64,000 nucleotides of DNA, from the NCBI GenBank assembly GCA_015680685.1, contig MNCI01009226.1, forward strand, positions 102,287-166,286. Direction: 5' to 3'. Made by a program: the position numbers and the translations under genes. Below, piece after piece: positions 1 through 11,654 of the stretch. A model generated the notes under the pieces. That model had not been told where the DNA came from, ran no database searches, and worked only from the letters and a program-made list of their open reading frames with translations. Position 1 is the first letter of the stretch; each line of letters starts with the position of its first letter. Source of the DNA: Gnetum montanum. Lineage: Eukaryota; Streptophyta; Gnetopsida; Gnetales; Gnetaceae.

Positions 1-365
1 AATAAATAAAATCCTATTTAGCATATTTCATGCACTACAAGGTTTATCCAAGAAGTTCGTCTTTATTGCTGTACACAAACATGTGTTCAGGTACAATATT
101 TGCTCGAATAAAGATCCGTTCACTTTGGAGCTCCTACTGCGGGCACATGGAAAATATTCTATCTCTAGAGAGGTAAAACTGCTAGAGTTTTGCTAAGGGT
201 CTAGATCTAGATGAGAAAACAAGGGAGAGCCGCCTCTTATTTATAGACTTGGCGGCACACCGCGATATCGCGACAGATGCAATATCGCATATGCGGTATC
301 GCGTCCCATCATCGTAGATACGATATCATAGATATGATATCGTGGCTTATAAAAAATAGGTTCTA
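1..365 (-). mobile_element. Partial LTR, minus strand, same superfamily as element A and the solo LTR
   Basis: Read on the minus strand, this has the layout of the other LTRs in the window. A TATA-type box lies at about 238-246 (TTATTTATAG on the plus strand). Beyond it (261-347) is an array of ATATCG/CGATAT palindromes like the one in the U3 of element A. Toward position 1 the transcribed part (TTCGTCTTTATTGCTGTACA, then GCTCGAATAAAGATCCG) aligns with 7800-7900 of the solo LTR. The U5 end is cut off by the window start. The U3 end near 310-370 is uncertain because I see no clear TCATCA terminus. Confidence 0.7.
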
Positions 366-1263
366 TCAACTTGAACCAAAATATTTGCCCTAATAAAAAG
401 TATAACAACACTACTTTAAAGAGTGCCAAACATGGCCACTTTTAGCTCCCAAAATCATAATGTCTTTGAGAGTGGACTCAAATTGGACTACACCTTAATA
501 ATCACTAAACTTGCAGGCACACCAAGAGTACACAACACACACAAAGACCATAGAGAACGCTAGTAAATAAATAAATCATAATGATCCTCAAGAGAGCTAG
601 GATGCACCCCTCTATAACCTACATCTAGACTTAAACCCCTTATTCATAGAGTAGGGGAGGTGCTTGTGCCAAAAGCCTTAGCTTAAGCTACCTACATACT
701 CTTGTGATGTAGTATGCAAGGAATTAGGGCTATGTAGTTCTAAAAAGAGGGGATGATGGTTAATTTAGCATAGAACTTGAATGAATCTCCATAGTCCTTT
801 TGATGCATGTTTTGGAAGGGAAGTAGTCTTTGAACCACCAACAAGGCATACTCTCTACAATAGTAGAGACAATACTATGAATGGTGAAGAGGAAGATATG
901 CATGTTGTATCATATTTAGACCTAGATGACAGATATGGATCCTTATAATCCCTTTTAGGATGGTGATATCTACACTACATTGATGACATCATCTGCAATA
1001 TCACATTAAGTTTGGAGAGAAAAATATGATGGCTAAGGAAGAGGGGTAGGAGCAAGCTTATCTTAAGAGCGATTGCAGTTTCACTTTATTTCCTTATTCA
1101 TGGCCTAGTACTAAAATTGAAATTTTATTACATTTGTGCACTTTGGGTCTATTTGATGGTAGAAATGTATATACCATGAGTTTTGAAAACATCTTTAAGG
1201 AAATTATCAAATATTCTTGGTGTCATTTGGGAAAATTCAATACATTGTAAGAAAATGTAGTGT
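366..1263. other. Intergenic, nothing recognised
   Basis: AT-rich sequence with no long ORF, no RNA gene and no terminal repeat that I can recognise. It may be decayed repeat. Confidence 0.5.
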
Positions 1264-1914
1264 TCATCTTTAATACCATTTGTATTGCATAGTCGACATA
1301 TTTATTCTTCATAAAGAATTTTAAGCTATCTACAATTTTAAGATGATAAGCATTTTTCATAACCTTTGTAACTTGACATTCAGTGTCTTAAAAAATGGAC
1401 TAAAAAATATTTTTTTGATCCTTAAAAAGAATTAAAAAGCAAAAGCATTAGAACATGAAAGTGCATGATGCAAGTCCTCTAATCTTTAATACCATTTGTA
1501 TTGCATAGTCAACATATTTATTCTTCATAAAGAATTTTAAGCTATCTACAATTTTAAGATGATAAACATTTTTCATAACTTTTGTAACATGACATATAGT
1601 GTCTTAAAAAATTGATTTAAAAATGCTTTTTTGATCCTTAAAAAGAATTAAAAAGCTAAAGCACTAGAACATGAAAGTGCATGATGCAAGTCCTATAATC
1701 TTTAATACCATTTGTATTGCATAGTCAACATATTTATTCTTCATAAAGAATTTTAAGATATCTATATAATTTTAAGATGATAAGCATTTTTCATAGCTTT
1801 TGTAACATGACATACAGTGTCTTAAAAAATTGATTTAAAAATGCATTTTCAATCCTTAAAAAGAATTTAAAAGAAAATGCACTAGAACATGAAAGTGCAA
1901 GATGCAAGTCCTCT
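1264..1914. repeat. Tandem repeat, three copies of about 216 bp
   Basis: The phrase ATCTTTAATACCATTTGTA recurs near 1265, 1482 and 1698. Each copy ends with GAACATGAAAGTGCA followed by GATGCAAGTCC. The copies are similar over their whole length with scattered substitutions and small indels. The array ends where CTCATTCTTTTG replaces the next AATCTTTAATACC. No coding potential is seen. The unit length is compatible with a satellite-like or locally duplicated segment. Confidence 0.88.
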
Positions 1915-2796
1915 CATTCTTTTGTGGAGAGAGAAAAAAAAATTTAAATAAAAGAATAGCTCGGCGGAAATTTGTTTATCAACTTTGCATATACAAGACG
2001 GTAAATTCAACGCCCCCCGTCCCCCTGCGGGAAACAAAGAAATCGTCTAATGCTTCATGATTACGAATTTTTTAAATACCTCAAAGCACATGCTGCAATA
2101 TCTACGACTTTAATACCCTACCACTTTAATAATAACTTTATAAGACGGCTGCTGCAGGCACGATGATGGCATTGAAAATATATATTAAAAAGTGTGAAAG
2201 CTACTTTATTCATATACAACCTTGCACAATTCCTACAACCTTTTCTAGGAGGAACAAACTTGCACGATACCTTTAAGTTCCATCAATTCCTTTGTTTCCA
2301 TTTCTAACTTTGAAATTCCCTTTTTCATGAAATCCCAACATTTCATCTTTTGCAAACCAAACCAACCAAATCAAATTCTTTCTGCTTTGAAATTCTCTTC
2401 TTTGGGACCGAACCACCCTTTTTGCCTTTTACAGCCCAAAAAAAAGGAATTTCTTAAACCAAAAGAAACCCAAAAAACGGAAAAGAAAGAAAGAAAGAAA
2501 AAGCACAATCCCATCACCATTTTCATTTTAAAGGCTCAAAAAGTAGAACAAGGCCACAACGTCCACAAACACATATCCTCATCTTTTTTGCAAAGTAGGG
2601 CAGCATACCAAATTGCCGAAAATGATGGCAACAACAAATGCAATAATTCTAAGCATGTCACCATCATTATTGCAGAAAACTGCGTAAAAAATGCCAAAAC
2701 CATTGCATTAATCATCACTATATCATGATCTTGATTAAGGTCTCCCTAAAAAGGAATATGCCCTACCCTGAACTGCCCACACAGCGTATCATTCCC
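1915..2796. other. Intergenic, only doubtful small ORFs
   Basis: Holds a plus-strand 133-codon open frame (2327-2728), rich in Lys and Asn, and an overlapping minus-strand hydrophobic frame (2536-2718). Neither matches a family I know. The plus frame runs through A-rich low-complexity sequence. I treat both as unsupported. Confidence 0.45.
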
Positions 2797-3310
2797 TGCC
2801 ACGTCATCCACGCAGCAAGGTTAGATCATGAATCTTTGATGTTGCCCACCGTTGGTTGCAATAATTACATATCATCATCGCTAAGTTTCCTTTAAAATGC
2901 TCGCGTTTAAGGAAATTAGAGATTTCTTTGCAGATCCCCCTTTTTGTTCGCCTTGTCTCTCACCTCCTGCACGTGGGACCCGCCAGAGTAATATTTTCCT
3001 TAGTTTGGATTATTGTTACCAAGGTTGACATTTTTGGGAACCTGTTTTCTGGGCCAGTGGGCGCACGCCATGTGGCGTTCGGTGAAGTCAACCGCAGAAG
3101 GACACGTCACATGGGCTCAATACTGCCACGTGGCTTACTATTCAAAAGTAATGATTCATGGCTTGGAAATAATTGACACTGGCGAGAGGCGTAAATGAAA
3201 TATATTTTAAAAATTGGGGCAATGAATGTTAAACAAGCCGACATGATTTGCGGATATTAATTAATAAGGAATCTTGTAAATTTAGTGCCGGTGGGTGGGA
3301 CCCACGTAAG
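2797..3310. promoter_or_regulatory. Cluster of ACGT-core (G-box/ABRE-like) motifs, possible promoter remnant
   Basis: In a stretch that is GC-richer than its surroundings I see CCACGTCA (about 2799), GCACGTGGGAC (about 2969), GACACGTCA (about 3101), the perfect palindrome GCCACGTGGC (3125-3134) and CCCACGTAAG (about 3301). Two GTGGGACCC-type motifs lie at about 2974 and 3297. ACGT cores are known binding sites of plant bZIP and bHLH factors. The clustering suggests a promoter, but no convincing gene starts on either side, so this is inference. Confidence 0.3.
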
Positions 3311-4413
3311 GAATGCATGAATCATTGATACCCCGGAGTCGGGCCTGTATGGAGTTCTCCGTACCAAATAAATATTTGCTTTCCATGATCCATGCATGGC
3401 CTGCATGGTCTACCTGCAATTTCATCCAGTTCATCATATTAATGAGTTTTCTGGCTCTGCCGTAATGCCTCCTTTAATCACGGATTTTACATTGTTTAAG
3501 ACAATATGGGTAATTTGACCAAGAATAGGATGTATTCCAAAGGTGCATGTGTGGTGTGGAAGGTTTCTAGGTTTGGTATGGTTGAATCACAATTTAAGTA
3601 GTCCCTCTTATGCTCATATTGCCTTAATCAATGTATTACAATTTCCACGGAGGCTTAGCTCTCAATAAATCACTTTATGTAGAAGAAGTTTCCAACTTTG
3701 AGTATACAAGGTATTTTGCAGGAATGCCATTTGGCAACGTCAAAATCATAGGCCTTATTCTTTGTATTTACTTACACTTTTCAATTAAAGATATCATGGT
3801 TATATATTATTACATTAAAGATGTCATGGCTATATATTATTGTTTTATGGTAGAATTTTTCTTTCTACTATCTAAATTTTCTTTCAAATTACTTATGATG
3901 TTAAAAGCATATATGGTGTATAAAGCAACAATGTAGTTATTAAAGGTGTAGCTAATTTAGTTGTAAATAAATGATCATCCTATGTATAAAATTTTCAAAA
4001 TAGTTAAAATTAAGAATCCTTCTTCACAAGTACATGAAACCCTTTTTTCATAGTATAATCATTTCAAATTTTCAATAATTTTTAAATTGTTTTAACTAAT
4101 ATCATTATAATTATTGTGTTAGATTTTTCTTTAATATCTTTTACAAGGGAGCTTTGAATGATCATTTAATTATTTTAGGGACATTGTCTCTATAAATTTT
4201 TTTTTGCACACATAATGAGCTTTGGAACAACCTAATCCTAATAACATTATCCCAAATCTCTTTCTCAAGGACAAAAAAAAACACATTATCTTCAAGTTCT
4301 GAAGGAATCTTTTGATTCTATTACATATGCTTTTCTCAGAGTTTTCATTACAGTGATAGATAATGACTTTTTTTAAGTGTTCCTCTTGAATTAAATATGA
4401 TCAAGCCTTTTTG
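3311..4413. other. Intergenic AT-rich DNA
   Basis: No gene, RNA or terminal repeat recognised. The 101-codon plus frame at 3631-3936 is Phe/Tyr/Ile-rich, as expected from AT-rich noncoding DNA, and is not called. Confidence 0.5.
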
Positions 4414-4418
4414 TAGGT

Positions 4419-5322
4419 TGATGAATCGTGATTCATCTAGTTGTGTATCAGATCCACGATATTGAATACGTGATATCGAGTACACGATATCACACCCAAC
4501 AATGATATCGGACATGCGATATTGTGGTTCCTGCATGGACCTATAAATACACATGTAGGCACATGGAAAAGGAAGTCTTTTTTTTTTTTAGTTTTTCAAT
4601 AGTCAGTTTAGTATTAGAGTAGGATCTTTTTGTTAGTTTTTTCCTCTCAACCCTTTCTCCCAATGCATGTCTACAGTGTGATGATTGTAATTGTACAACA
4701 TCCTTTATTTGAGTGTGATGTACTTGGACATGCCCATGACCGGCAATAAAGATCGAGATTACTTCATCATTGCAGCATTCACTTAGTTTAATTATTTAAT
4801 TGTTATTGTTATTTATTGCTTTCGTAGTTAATATCTCTTCACCCTAAACTCCTTAAACGCGGAATGAGTACGACTTAATTACGAGCATTTAAGTGTGACT
4901 ACGTGCTAACCCAGTAGTGTACCTAGGATCTGCACTTGGTAATCCCAGTAGTAGTCGTGCATGAGGTCCAAGATGTGTACGGATGATTAAGGAATGGATG
5001 CTCATCGCACTTAGGCTAGTTTAGATTCTCTCCCCCTATTTCCTCTTAGCATAACTCTCTTTCCCTTTTCCTCCTAGCTTAGCTAAGATTATTTTCCATC
5101 ACCTCCAAGAGTAGCATTAGTTTAGGAACACATCATACACCTCACTCTGGACTAAATCATATGTGACAAAGCAAATACTAGTCTAGGTGGGAAGACATCG
5201 AACTGCGATCAACGAGTAACTATCTAGATACCACAACTAGCATGTCTGCGGAGTTCGACCGGATCATGCGTGAAACACTCATATTCGTATGGTTGAGTGT
5301 AGGGGTACCTCACCACTCATCA
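4419..5322 (+). repeat. Element A 5' LTR (904 bp)
   Basis: U3 carries an array of ATATCG/CGATAT palindromes (about 4456-4523) directly upstream of the TATA box CTATAAATAC (4541-4550). Further on are the phrases CTTGGTAATCCCAGTAGT and GGTACCTCACCACTCATCA, which recur in the other Athila-like LTRs here. The boundary is set by the TG start, the CA end, the TSD and the adjacent PBS. Confidence 0.9.
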
Positions 5323-5323
5323 T

Positions 5324-5341
5324 TGGCGCCATTGCTGGGGA
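5324..5341 (+). other. Primer binding site, tRNA-Asp type
   Basis: TGGCGCCATTGCTGGGGA follows one base after the LTR. It differs at two positions from the complement of the plant tRNA-Asp 3' end (TGGCGCCGTTGCCGGGGA), the primer used by Athila-like elements. Both differences are C-to-T or G-to-A changes. Confidence 0.85.
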
Positions 5342-5457
5342 CGGTGCTAGTTATTTAAATTAGTTACATCATACAAGATTGCTGTAAGAAAGTATTCACG
5401 ATACATCTTTTAGAAAAGAAATTAATTTCAATTAAGTCACACACAAATTCACACACC

Positions 5458-6321
5458 ATGTCTCTCTTACAAGACTATGATAATGCAACAACCAATAAGG
5501 CAATTCATTGGAGAACCAACGAATTATACGATGATGAAGATGAAGTTTGGAGTATCCAATCTAATGTAGGGGTTTCCTATAAACATAAACAAAGACAACA
5601 TCGTCCCAATTCATGGAATATGCTCTCGAGGCCATTAGGGACCACCTCAAAGGGTTCCCATTATGGCCTATCCTCTTCGAAAGTGGTGCTTGGTACTTAG
5701 GAGAAACGTACCAATTCTTGACACAATAAAGAAGAAGGCACCACAATTAACATTTGTGGTGTGTCTATTGATTTCTCTATCCAAGCCATTTCGGAAGTGT
5801 TAAACCTTCTGAATAAAGGGCCAAAGGTTGCTCGCTTGTCCACTCGCTCTGATGCTGATGCGCATAAGGTTTGGTTAGACAGGGCATACGGTAAAGAAGA
5901 TAAGACCTATGGAGAGTTGATGTTGGAAGAGAGAATCTACTTTAAAATTGGAACTTATCACATCTTCCCCACAAAAGGGCTAAACAGAATTTCAACATAT
6001 GCGGAAAAAGGGAGTGCGATAGTGATGGGAAAGGTTAACGCTAACCTACCTCATCTTTATTTCACGGAGATCTTAAGGCAGTTTGAAGAACACAAGACAA
6101 GGAAGTTCGTGTTGCCCTTCCCTTGTCTCATCAGGAAGCTGTGCAAGCATGTTGGTATTCAAGGATACACTAATGATGTCCTCAAAAAAGCCCAAAATGC
6201 TTCATACGCTAAACTACTAAAGCCACCAGCTGCAAGGAAAATTGCTGGTGAGATGTTGGGGCTAGAACAAGAGCAAGAACAGATGGTGGGGGTCCACTGC
6301 AACTCAACTTGCAGGGCCTAG
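5458..6321 (+). pseudogene. Element A internal ORF, plant-transposon-protein (PF20167-like), two stops
   Basis: One reading frame runs from ATG 5458 to TAG 6321 with in-frame stops at about 5698 and 5719. The second part (from 5761) contains a VSIDFS motif followed by AISEVLNL, a central IYFKIGTYHIFP stretch, and FPCLIRKLCKHVGI near the end. This order resembles the 'putative plant transposon protein' domain found in many plant LTR elements and retroelement-derived proteins, where a ...FP-LI--LC--aGV segment is typical. The function of that domain is unknown to me. After 6321 the same region continues out of frame. The family call comes from motif memory only. Confidence 0.6.
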
Positions 6322-6644
6322 CCAACCTCCAAGCACGGGACCTAGTCAACAGCAAGAGTAGAGCCTAGCACAAGCCAACGAGACCAACCACCGCCACCGT
6401 TGCAAGACTATCGACCGTCGATGAGCCATCTCAAGGCCATCATTGAGACGGTCAGTTGGGGAAGCCGTGATGATGCAAATCTCTTTTACGTCATCAATGA
6501 TATCATACGACCCATTGTCTCTATAGATTGTGCACAAGGTGAGGTGTCCATTCAGACAGGAGGAGGGGAGAGCTATTGGTCACAAAAAATCTCAAGGAAC
6601 GCTGCATCCTTTCAGGTGCAACTAGAGATTGGTGAAGGGGCCAC

Positions 6645-7060
6645 AGTAGTACAGATGATCTACGCTTGGTAATCCTAGTAGTAGTCGTGCACGAGGTCCA
6701 AGATGTGTATGGATGATTAAGGAACGGATGCTCATCACACTTAGGNCTACGCTAAGATTATTTTCCATTGCCTCCAAGAGTAGCATTAGTTTAGAAANTC
6801 TCCTTTTTCCTCCTACTTAGCTAAGATTATTTTCCATCGCCTCCAGGAGTAGCATTAGTTTAGAAACACATCATACACCTCACTCTGGGCTAAACCATAT
6901 GTGACAAAGCAAATACTAGTCCAAGTGGGAAGACACCGAACTGTGATCAACAAGTAACTATTTAGATACCACAACTAGCCCATTTGCAGAGTTCGACTAG
7001 ATCGTGCATGAAATGCTCATATTCGTATGGTTGAGTGCAGGGGTACCTCACCACTCATCA
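6645..7060 (+). repeat. Element A 3' LTR, 5'-truncated
   Basis: From about 6645 the sequence follows the 5' LTR from about 4912 onward, sharing CTTGGTAATCC and GTCGTGCA with GAGGTCCAAGATGTGTA, through to CTCATCA at 7060. The U3, TATA box and polypurine tract are missing. N positions at 6746 and 6798 bracket a segment that resembles 6812-6868, so part of the structure may be mis-assembled. Confidence 0.8.
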
Positions 7061-7256
7061 TAGGTACAAAAATGGAATCATATGCAAAACTAAAGGCTTA
7101 TTACCTTACTTGATATTTGTTATAATATAGTTATAAATGGTGTGATTAAACGACCATTATTATCTTGAGAATATTGTCAATCAAAATTAGAGTAGAGTTG
7201 TCTATAATTATTGGATTGTTAATAATATCTTATTAGTAATTAAGAAGCTTCATGGA

Positions 7257-8243
7257 TGATGAGCGGCGAGGTACCCCTACACTTAACCATACGAATACAA
7301 GCGTTTCACGCACGATCCGGTCGAATTCCAAGGACTAAGACGCGCCCTAATGGAACACTCAGGGTTAATCAATTGTTGTCTTCCCAAACTTACTTGTATT
7401 GTCATGGTTGTATGGTTAAGTAAGCTTGAGGCATATGATTTTTATAGCTTTTATGTTTTTATGTCCTGCTGCTAATAAGGGAGGAGAGAGAGATATAAGT
7501 AAGTGACTAATTTAACTTAACTACTGATTAACTAGGCTTTAAACTAATCCTAACACTAGTATCCGTTCTCACTTGCCGTACACATCTTGAACCAGTGCAA
7601 CACTACTGGGATTACCAAATGCTAATCGTCACTGGGTTACCAAGTGTTACACGCATATTCGAAGTGATCGTACTGTGTGTGCTAATAATAGAAATGTAAA
7701 GTGCATAAAATAAAATAAAATAATAAAATAAAATAAATGTAGAAGAAAATAAAATAAAGGAAGCGAGTAAGAAAACAAATCTCAAGTGCTGCAAGGATGA
7801 ATCCAAGAGCTCATCTTTATTTTCGTACATAAGGTGTGCTCAGGTACACAATGCTCAAATAAAGATCTGTCCACACGTAGATCTCCTGCTGCAGGCACTT
7901 GGCTAAAGTTTCACTACTTGACTCCTAAAAGACTTCCTCTTCTGAATTCTTCTTCTAAATTCTTCTAAATTCGTCTTCTTCTTCTTCTTTATTGTGTGCC
8001 TGGGCATTGTATTTATAGGCTTGGGAGAAACTACTCTAATAATTACAAAAACCGCCACTCTAATTTTAGAGAAACTGCCACTCTAATTTTAGAGAAACCG
8101 CCCCTCTAATTTTAGAGAAACTGCCACTCTAATAATAACCACTCTAATAATTAGAGTAATTGCTCTAATAATAACCACTCTAATTATTAGAGCAACCACC
8201 CTAATAATAACCACTCTAATTATTAGAGTAACCGCTCTCATCA
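7257..8243 (-). mobile_element. Solo LTR (987 bp), TSD ATGGA
   Basis: On the plus strand it begins TGATGAGCGGCGAGGTACC (reverse complement of the usual LTR 3' end) and ends CTCTCATCA. The 5-bp flanks are identical: ATGGA at 7252-7256 and 8244-8248. The TATA box, read on the minus strand, is CCTATAAATAC (8010-8020). U3 (8035-8235) is an array of ACTCTAATTATTAGAGT-type palindromes. Sequence and layout match the LTRs of element C. There is no internal region, so this is the product of LTR-LTR recombination. Open frames inside it are noncoding. Confidence 0.93.
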
Positions 8244-8248
8244 ATGGA

Positions 8249-10240
8249 CAAAGTGTTATGTTAAAATTACTAGTTGTAGATTTTCTACCAGATAAAGTAT
8301 AATGTGAAAGTTCTCACTTGATAGTATCTACAGTACATTAAAAATAAAATAGTCACTTATTTTTGTGAGCTTTAATGTTTTTAAATAAATAAATTGCAAG
8401 TAAAATTTTTTAACCCTTAAAACCTATGATATCATAATTATGCAAGCGTGATACCAATATATTAAACTAAGTTTGCTTTCTTGAAGCTTGACATTATAGA
8501 GATGTATGATTGGGTTCATTGGATATTTCTCATAAAAACACATGAGTAATTTGATTATCATTATTTGTCATTTAAAGTATTGTTTATTTTCTTCATTAAG
8601 GTACTTGTAGCTTGGATGATAAATTAGGCTTTAGTAGGTGGTATTGGGTTGTATTGTTAGACTATATTTTCTATAATAAAATGATAAATCTTATTTAATA
8701 ATATTTTTAGTTTCCATCAAGAAAGGTTATAAATTTAAAGATCAAATCAAGTGAATTTATACATCCAATTGATTAAACTCCACTTTAATATCTAAAATTT
8801 TCTATGAAAAATTTTATTTACTTTTAAAAAATGTGATGATGGTCTTTAGGTGAAGATTTTGGGACTACAATTTATTCCTTGTAGATAAAGATTCTTGTAT
8901 GTATCTTTGAATTAGCTATAAAGAATGATTGTCAAATCATCCATCCACTTGAAAGGATTAACTACTCATTTTAATATTTATAAGTTTCTTATATAAATGA
9001 ACATACAAGTTTCATTTTTCATTGGCATCTTGAAAGTGTCTAAGAAAAATTATTAACATTTAAAATGAAACTTAAAGCAAAATTGATTTACAACTAGTTT
9101 AAAGTAATTTAAATGAAGATCCTAACAAAATATCTCATCAAAATATCTCTTGCGTATCTTCGTACATTTACACATTCAATTCTTAAATGATAGAACCTTC
9201 TTGAATTTGAACACATTGTCGGGGCCATGTAGCTAATGGTGCACCCACCACCTTTTGGTTAGATTAAAAATTCAGATCATGAATATACCTCGTTTCTAGG
9301 TAACATACCACGCATCTGAAATTTAATATTTATAACTGTAAGCATCCACCCAACATTGGTTCAGCGTGAAACACACCCGTGAGTGTGAATAGAGAGATCA
9401 TGGTGCATTTGATTTCCTGAGTTTACATAACGGTCAAACATTTACCTTGCAACCAATAAATGACTAAGTGACGTGGACTTGGAATTCCACCTGCCATAAC
9501 TTGGTTGGTAAACCCCAACTGTAATGCAGACCTTGCTTGATTCAAATTTGAATTGCTTCCTTGTGGCCTCAAAATTACCGACCACATCATGATTCAACCT
9601 TTTTACTTTCCGCTTTGTGTTTAACTTTATAGGTACCAGTCCACCATTGTACCGTCTAGAGATAAAAGCCAACACTTTCAAGAATGTCCCTCTCTAATCC
9701 ATCCAATTGCCAACATCTTTTTTCTTGTGTCTTCTTGCATCTTGATTGCTACCCAGAAGAATGCACGCATGCATCAAAACACAAATCGAATTCCGAAAAT
9801 CCCAACAAAGAAAATAATCCAGACTTGACCACACAACAAATGTCAACCCTGTAAATCCTCCCAAGACATGACCCACAAATAACCACTTGGCATGTCAATA
9901 TCCTATTTCCAGCAGAGCAAAGAACCAGGCAGAGGTACTTGATTCTTGTGCTTTTTCCTTGATGTTGGGTGTTCGTAGTAGGGTTTAATTTCTGAGCCTG
10001 GTTCATCGCCCAGTCACAGCACTTTTGACGTTGAAAAGAAAAAAAAAAACAGGTTAAATTTCTTTTTTCCCCGTTAAGAAAATAGGGAAATTTCAAGAAA
10101 TCAGATTTATAAGGTGCAGGAAAGCAGTCATTTTTTGTGCATGGATCCAGGCCAGAGGAAATCTTCCCAGTCTGTTAGGTGCCACAGAAATTGGAGGCAG
10201 ATAACAGAGGAGAAGAAATGTGTGATGAATAATGATGATG
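8249..10240. other. Intergenic, upstream flank of the gene island
   Basis: AT-rich up to about 9.2 kb, then more balanced. Short minus-strand frames at 9442-9681 and 9749-10096 resemble nothing I know. The segment nearest 10240 may include the promoter of the gene downstream. Confidence 0.45.
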
Positions 10241-10478
10241 AGGATATTTAAGCGAAATGGCAGAGCATGTGAATGCTGATGATGCAGCAGCAAAAGGCAA
10301 AGACTGTGCACGCCTCCCAATCCCATTCATATTTCAATTTTTCTGGGCTTTCTCTGCTCTCTGCTTTTTCTGGGTTGCTTTCTTTTCACTTCTCGCCTTT
10401 TGGCAGCAGGGACTCACATTTCCAGTCTTCGGGATTCTCTCTTCATCTGCAACAGTTGCTGCTGCTTTTGGCTTCAGG
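10241..10478 (+). promoter_or_regulatory. Probable core promoter and first (untranslated) exon of the MAKR-like gene
   Basis: A weak TATA-like AGGATATTTAAG lies at 10241-10252. It is followed by a pyrimidine-rich leader (10320-10470) typical of plant 5'UTRs. The leader ends at CTTCAGG|GTATGTC, a good splice donor, at 10479. Open frames in this stretch are not conserved proteins. Transcription start and splicing are inferred from the sequence only. Confidence 0.4.
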
Positions 10479-11513
10479 GTATGTCAATTTCTTCCCCATT
10501 TTCCAATTTTCACAGCCTCCTGCTTGCGCTTCTGTCCGCTGTGCCTTTGTTTGGTTTGCCAATTACTGCAATTTGGGTTGGAATATGAAATTACAGGAGC
10601 AGGAGAATTTTTCGTTCCCTTACTTTTGGTGAGTTGAATCTGTATTGAGCAGTAGGATTTGGGTTTATGGAGATTCCTAGAGTTTGTTTGTATTGGGTTC
10701 TTGAATTTTCAGTGTTGGACTAGTCTGCAGGGCAGTTGGAGCTTCCATTGACGATGTGCTGCTGCCGAACTGCTGTTCTACATCTTTAAATTCTCTGCAT
10801 GTGATTTGCATTAATGTAGGGTTGAACGTTGTTCTTGTTTTTCTTCTTGTTTACCATTGATGCTCCCGGTCCATAGTTTGCAGTCAACCCTAGGAAGCTG
10901 CAGAGGAACGTCTTCTTCAGTCTTGTCGGCTTCTTGGACTGTCATGCTGGGCTTTGATTTCTTGTTTGAAAGTTCTGCTTGGATCCTTATATAAGGAAGC
11001 CTATTAGCATTTAGGTTACCAGTTTTGGCGCTGGAGAAATTTGGCTTCAAGCGGTTTCTGATCTTAAAATCTGCAGTAGCAAGTTCCATGTTAATTTGTG
11101 CATGAAGCTCTGGAATTTCAAGGAGAATTTAGTGCATTTTGAGGTTTGATATGTCTGTGTTTGTCCTGCAAGACCCCAAATCCTAGGCCCACTGTCAGGC
11201 TGTTTAGTTTTTGCAAAGGTCCGGTGGGTACAGGGCAGGACTGCTGGGCAATTTTTTGTAGGGTTAACGAGCAGTCCGGTGGTTTTGTGGAGGAAAATCA
11301 TTTCTCTGGTTTTATGCACTTAAATTAAGGAGACATCTGTGAAAGTACTACTGGATGTCCTATTTTCGTGCTCTATATATACTGTTGTTACCAGCATGGT
11401 AAAAGATGAATAGGAATCGACGAAAACAAATCTGTGAGAGATTTTTTTTTCCGTGGGTGACGCAGACAGATCAATGACAAAGGTCCTTTTGTTTCTGGGT
11501 GTTTCGGTTGCAG
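10479..11513 (+). other. Probable 5'UTR intron
   Basis: Donor GTATGTC at 10479 and acceptor GGTTGCAG ending at 11513, with T-rich sequence between. A roughly 1-kb intron in the 5' leader is common in plant genes. The CDS starts 142 bases after the acceptor. Confidence 0.4.
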
Positions 11514-11654
11514 GGTAAGGATTATTTTGCCTACATTGATCTTGAGAACACGAGCCTCAGAAGCAGCTTTTGAGTTGCATGGTTTGAAAGACTCAAGAAT
11601 AAGAAGAAGATTGCTGGGATTGATTGATTGATTGATAGATCAAGTCGGTCAGCA

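Larger units (their letters stand above)
4419..7060 (+). mobile_element. Element A: non-autonomous LTR retrotransposon with TSD TAGGT
   Basis: The element starts TGATGAATC at 4419 and ends CTCATCA at 7060. It is flanked by identical 5-bp duplications TAGGT (4414-4418 and 7061-7065). It has a full 5' LTR, a tRNA-Asp-type PBS, about 1.3 kb of internal DNA with one degenerate ORF, and a 5'-truncated 3' LTR. There is no protease, RT or integrase, so it must have been mobilised in trans, probably by an Athila-like relative with the same LTR termini. Two N positions (6746, 6798) lie in the 3' LTR, so part of its shortness may be an assembly problem. Confidence 0.88.

Noticed and set aside
2536-2718. 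60-codon hydrophobic minus-strand frame that could be a small membrane peptide near the ACGT cluster
   Set aside because: No known family; a neighbouring frame gives an equally hydrophobic peptide; no clear TATA or start context.
2327-2728. 133-codon Lys-rich plus frame
   Set aside because: Low-complexity A-rich part, no family resemblance, and an overlapping minus-strand hydrophobic frame of equal quality.
10257-10637. 126-codon plus frame in the gene leader
   Set aside because: Phe/Leu/Cys-rich translation of a pyrimidine-rich 5'UTR, crossed by the probable splice donor at 10479.
11628-11654. Extended start (TTG) of the MAKR-like gene
   Set aside because: The extra nine codons begin at TTG. 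The first ATG in frame is 11655, and the residues before it look like leader sequence.
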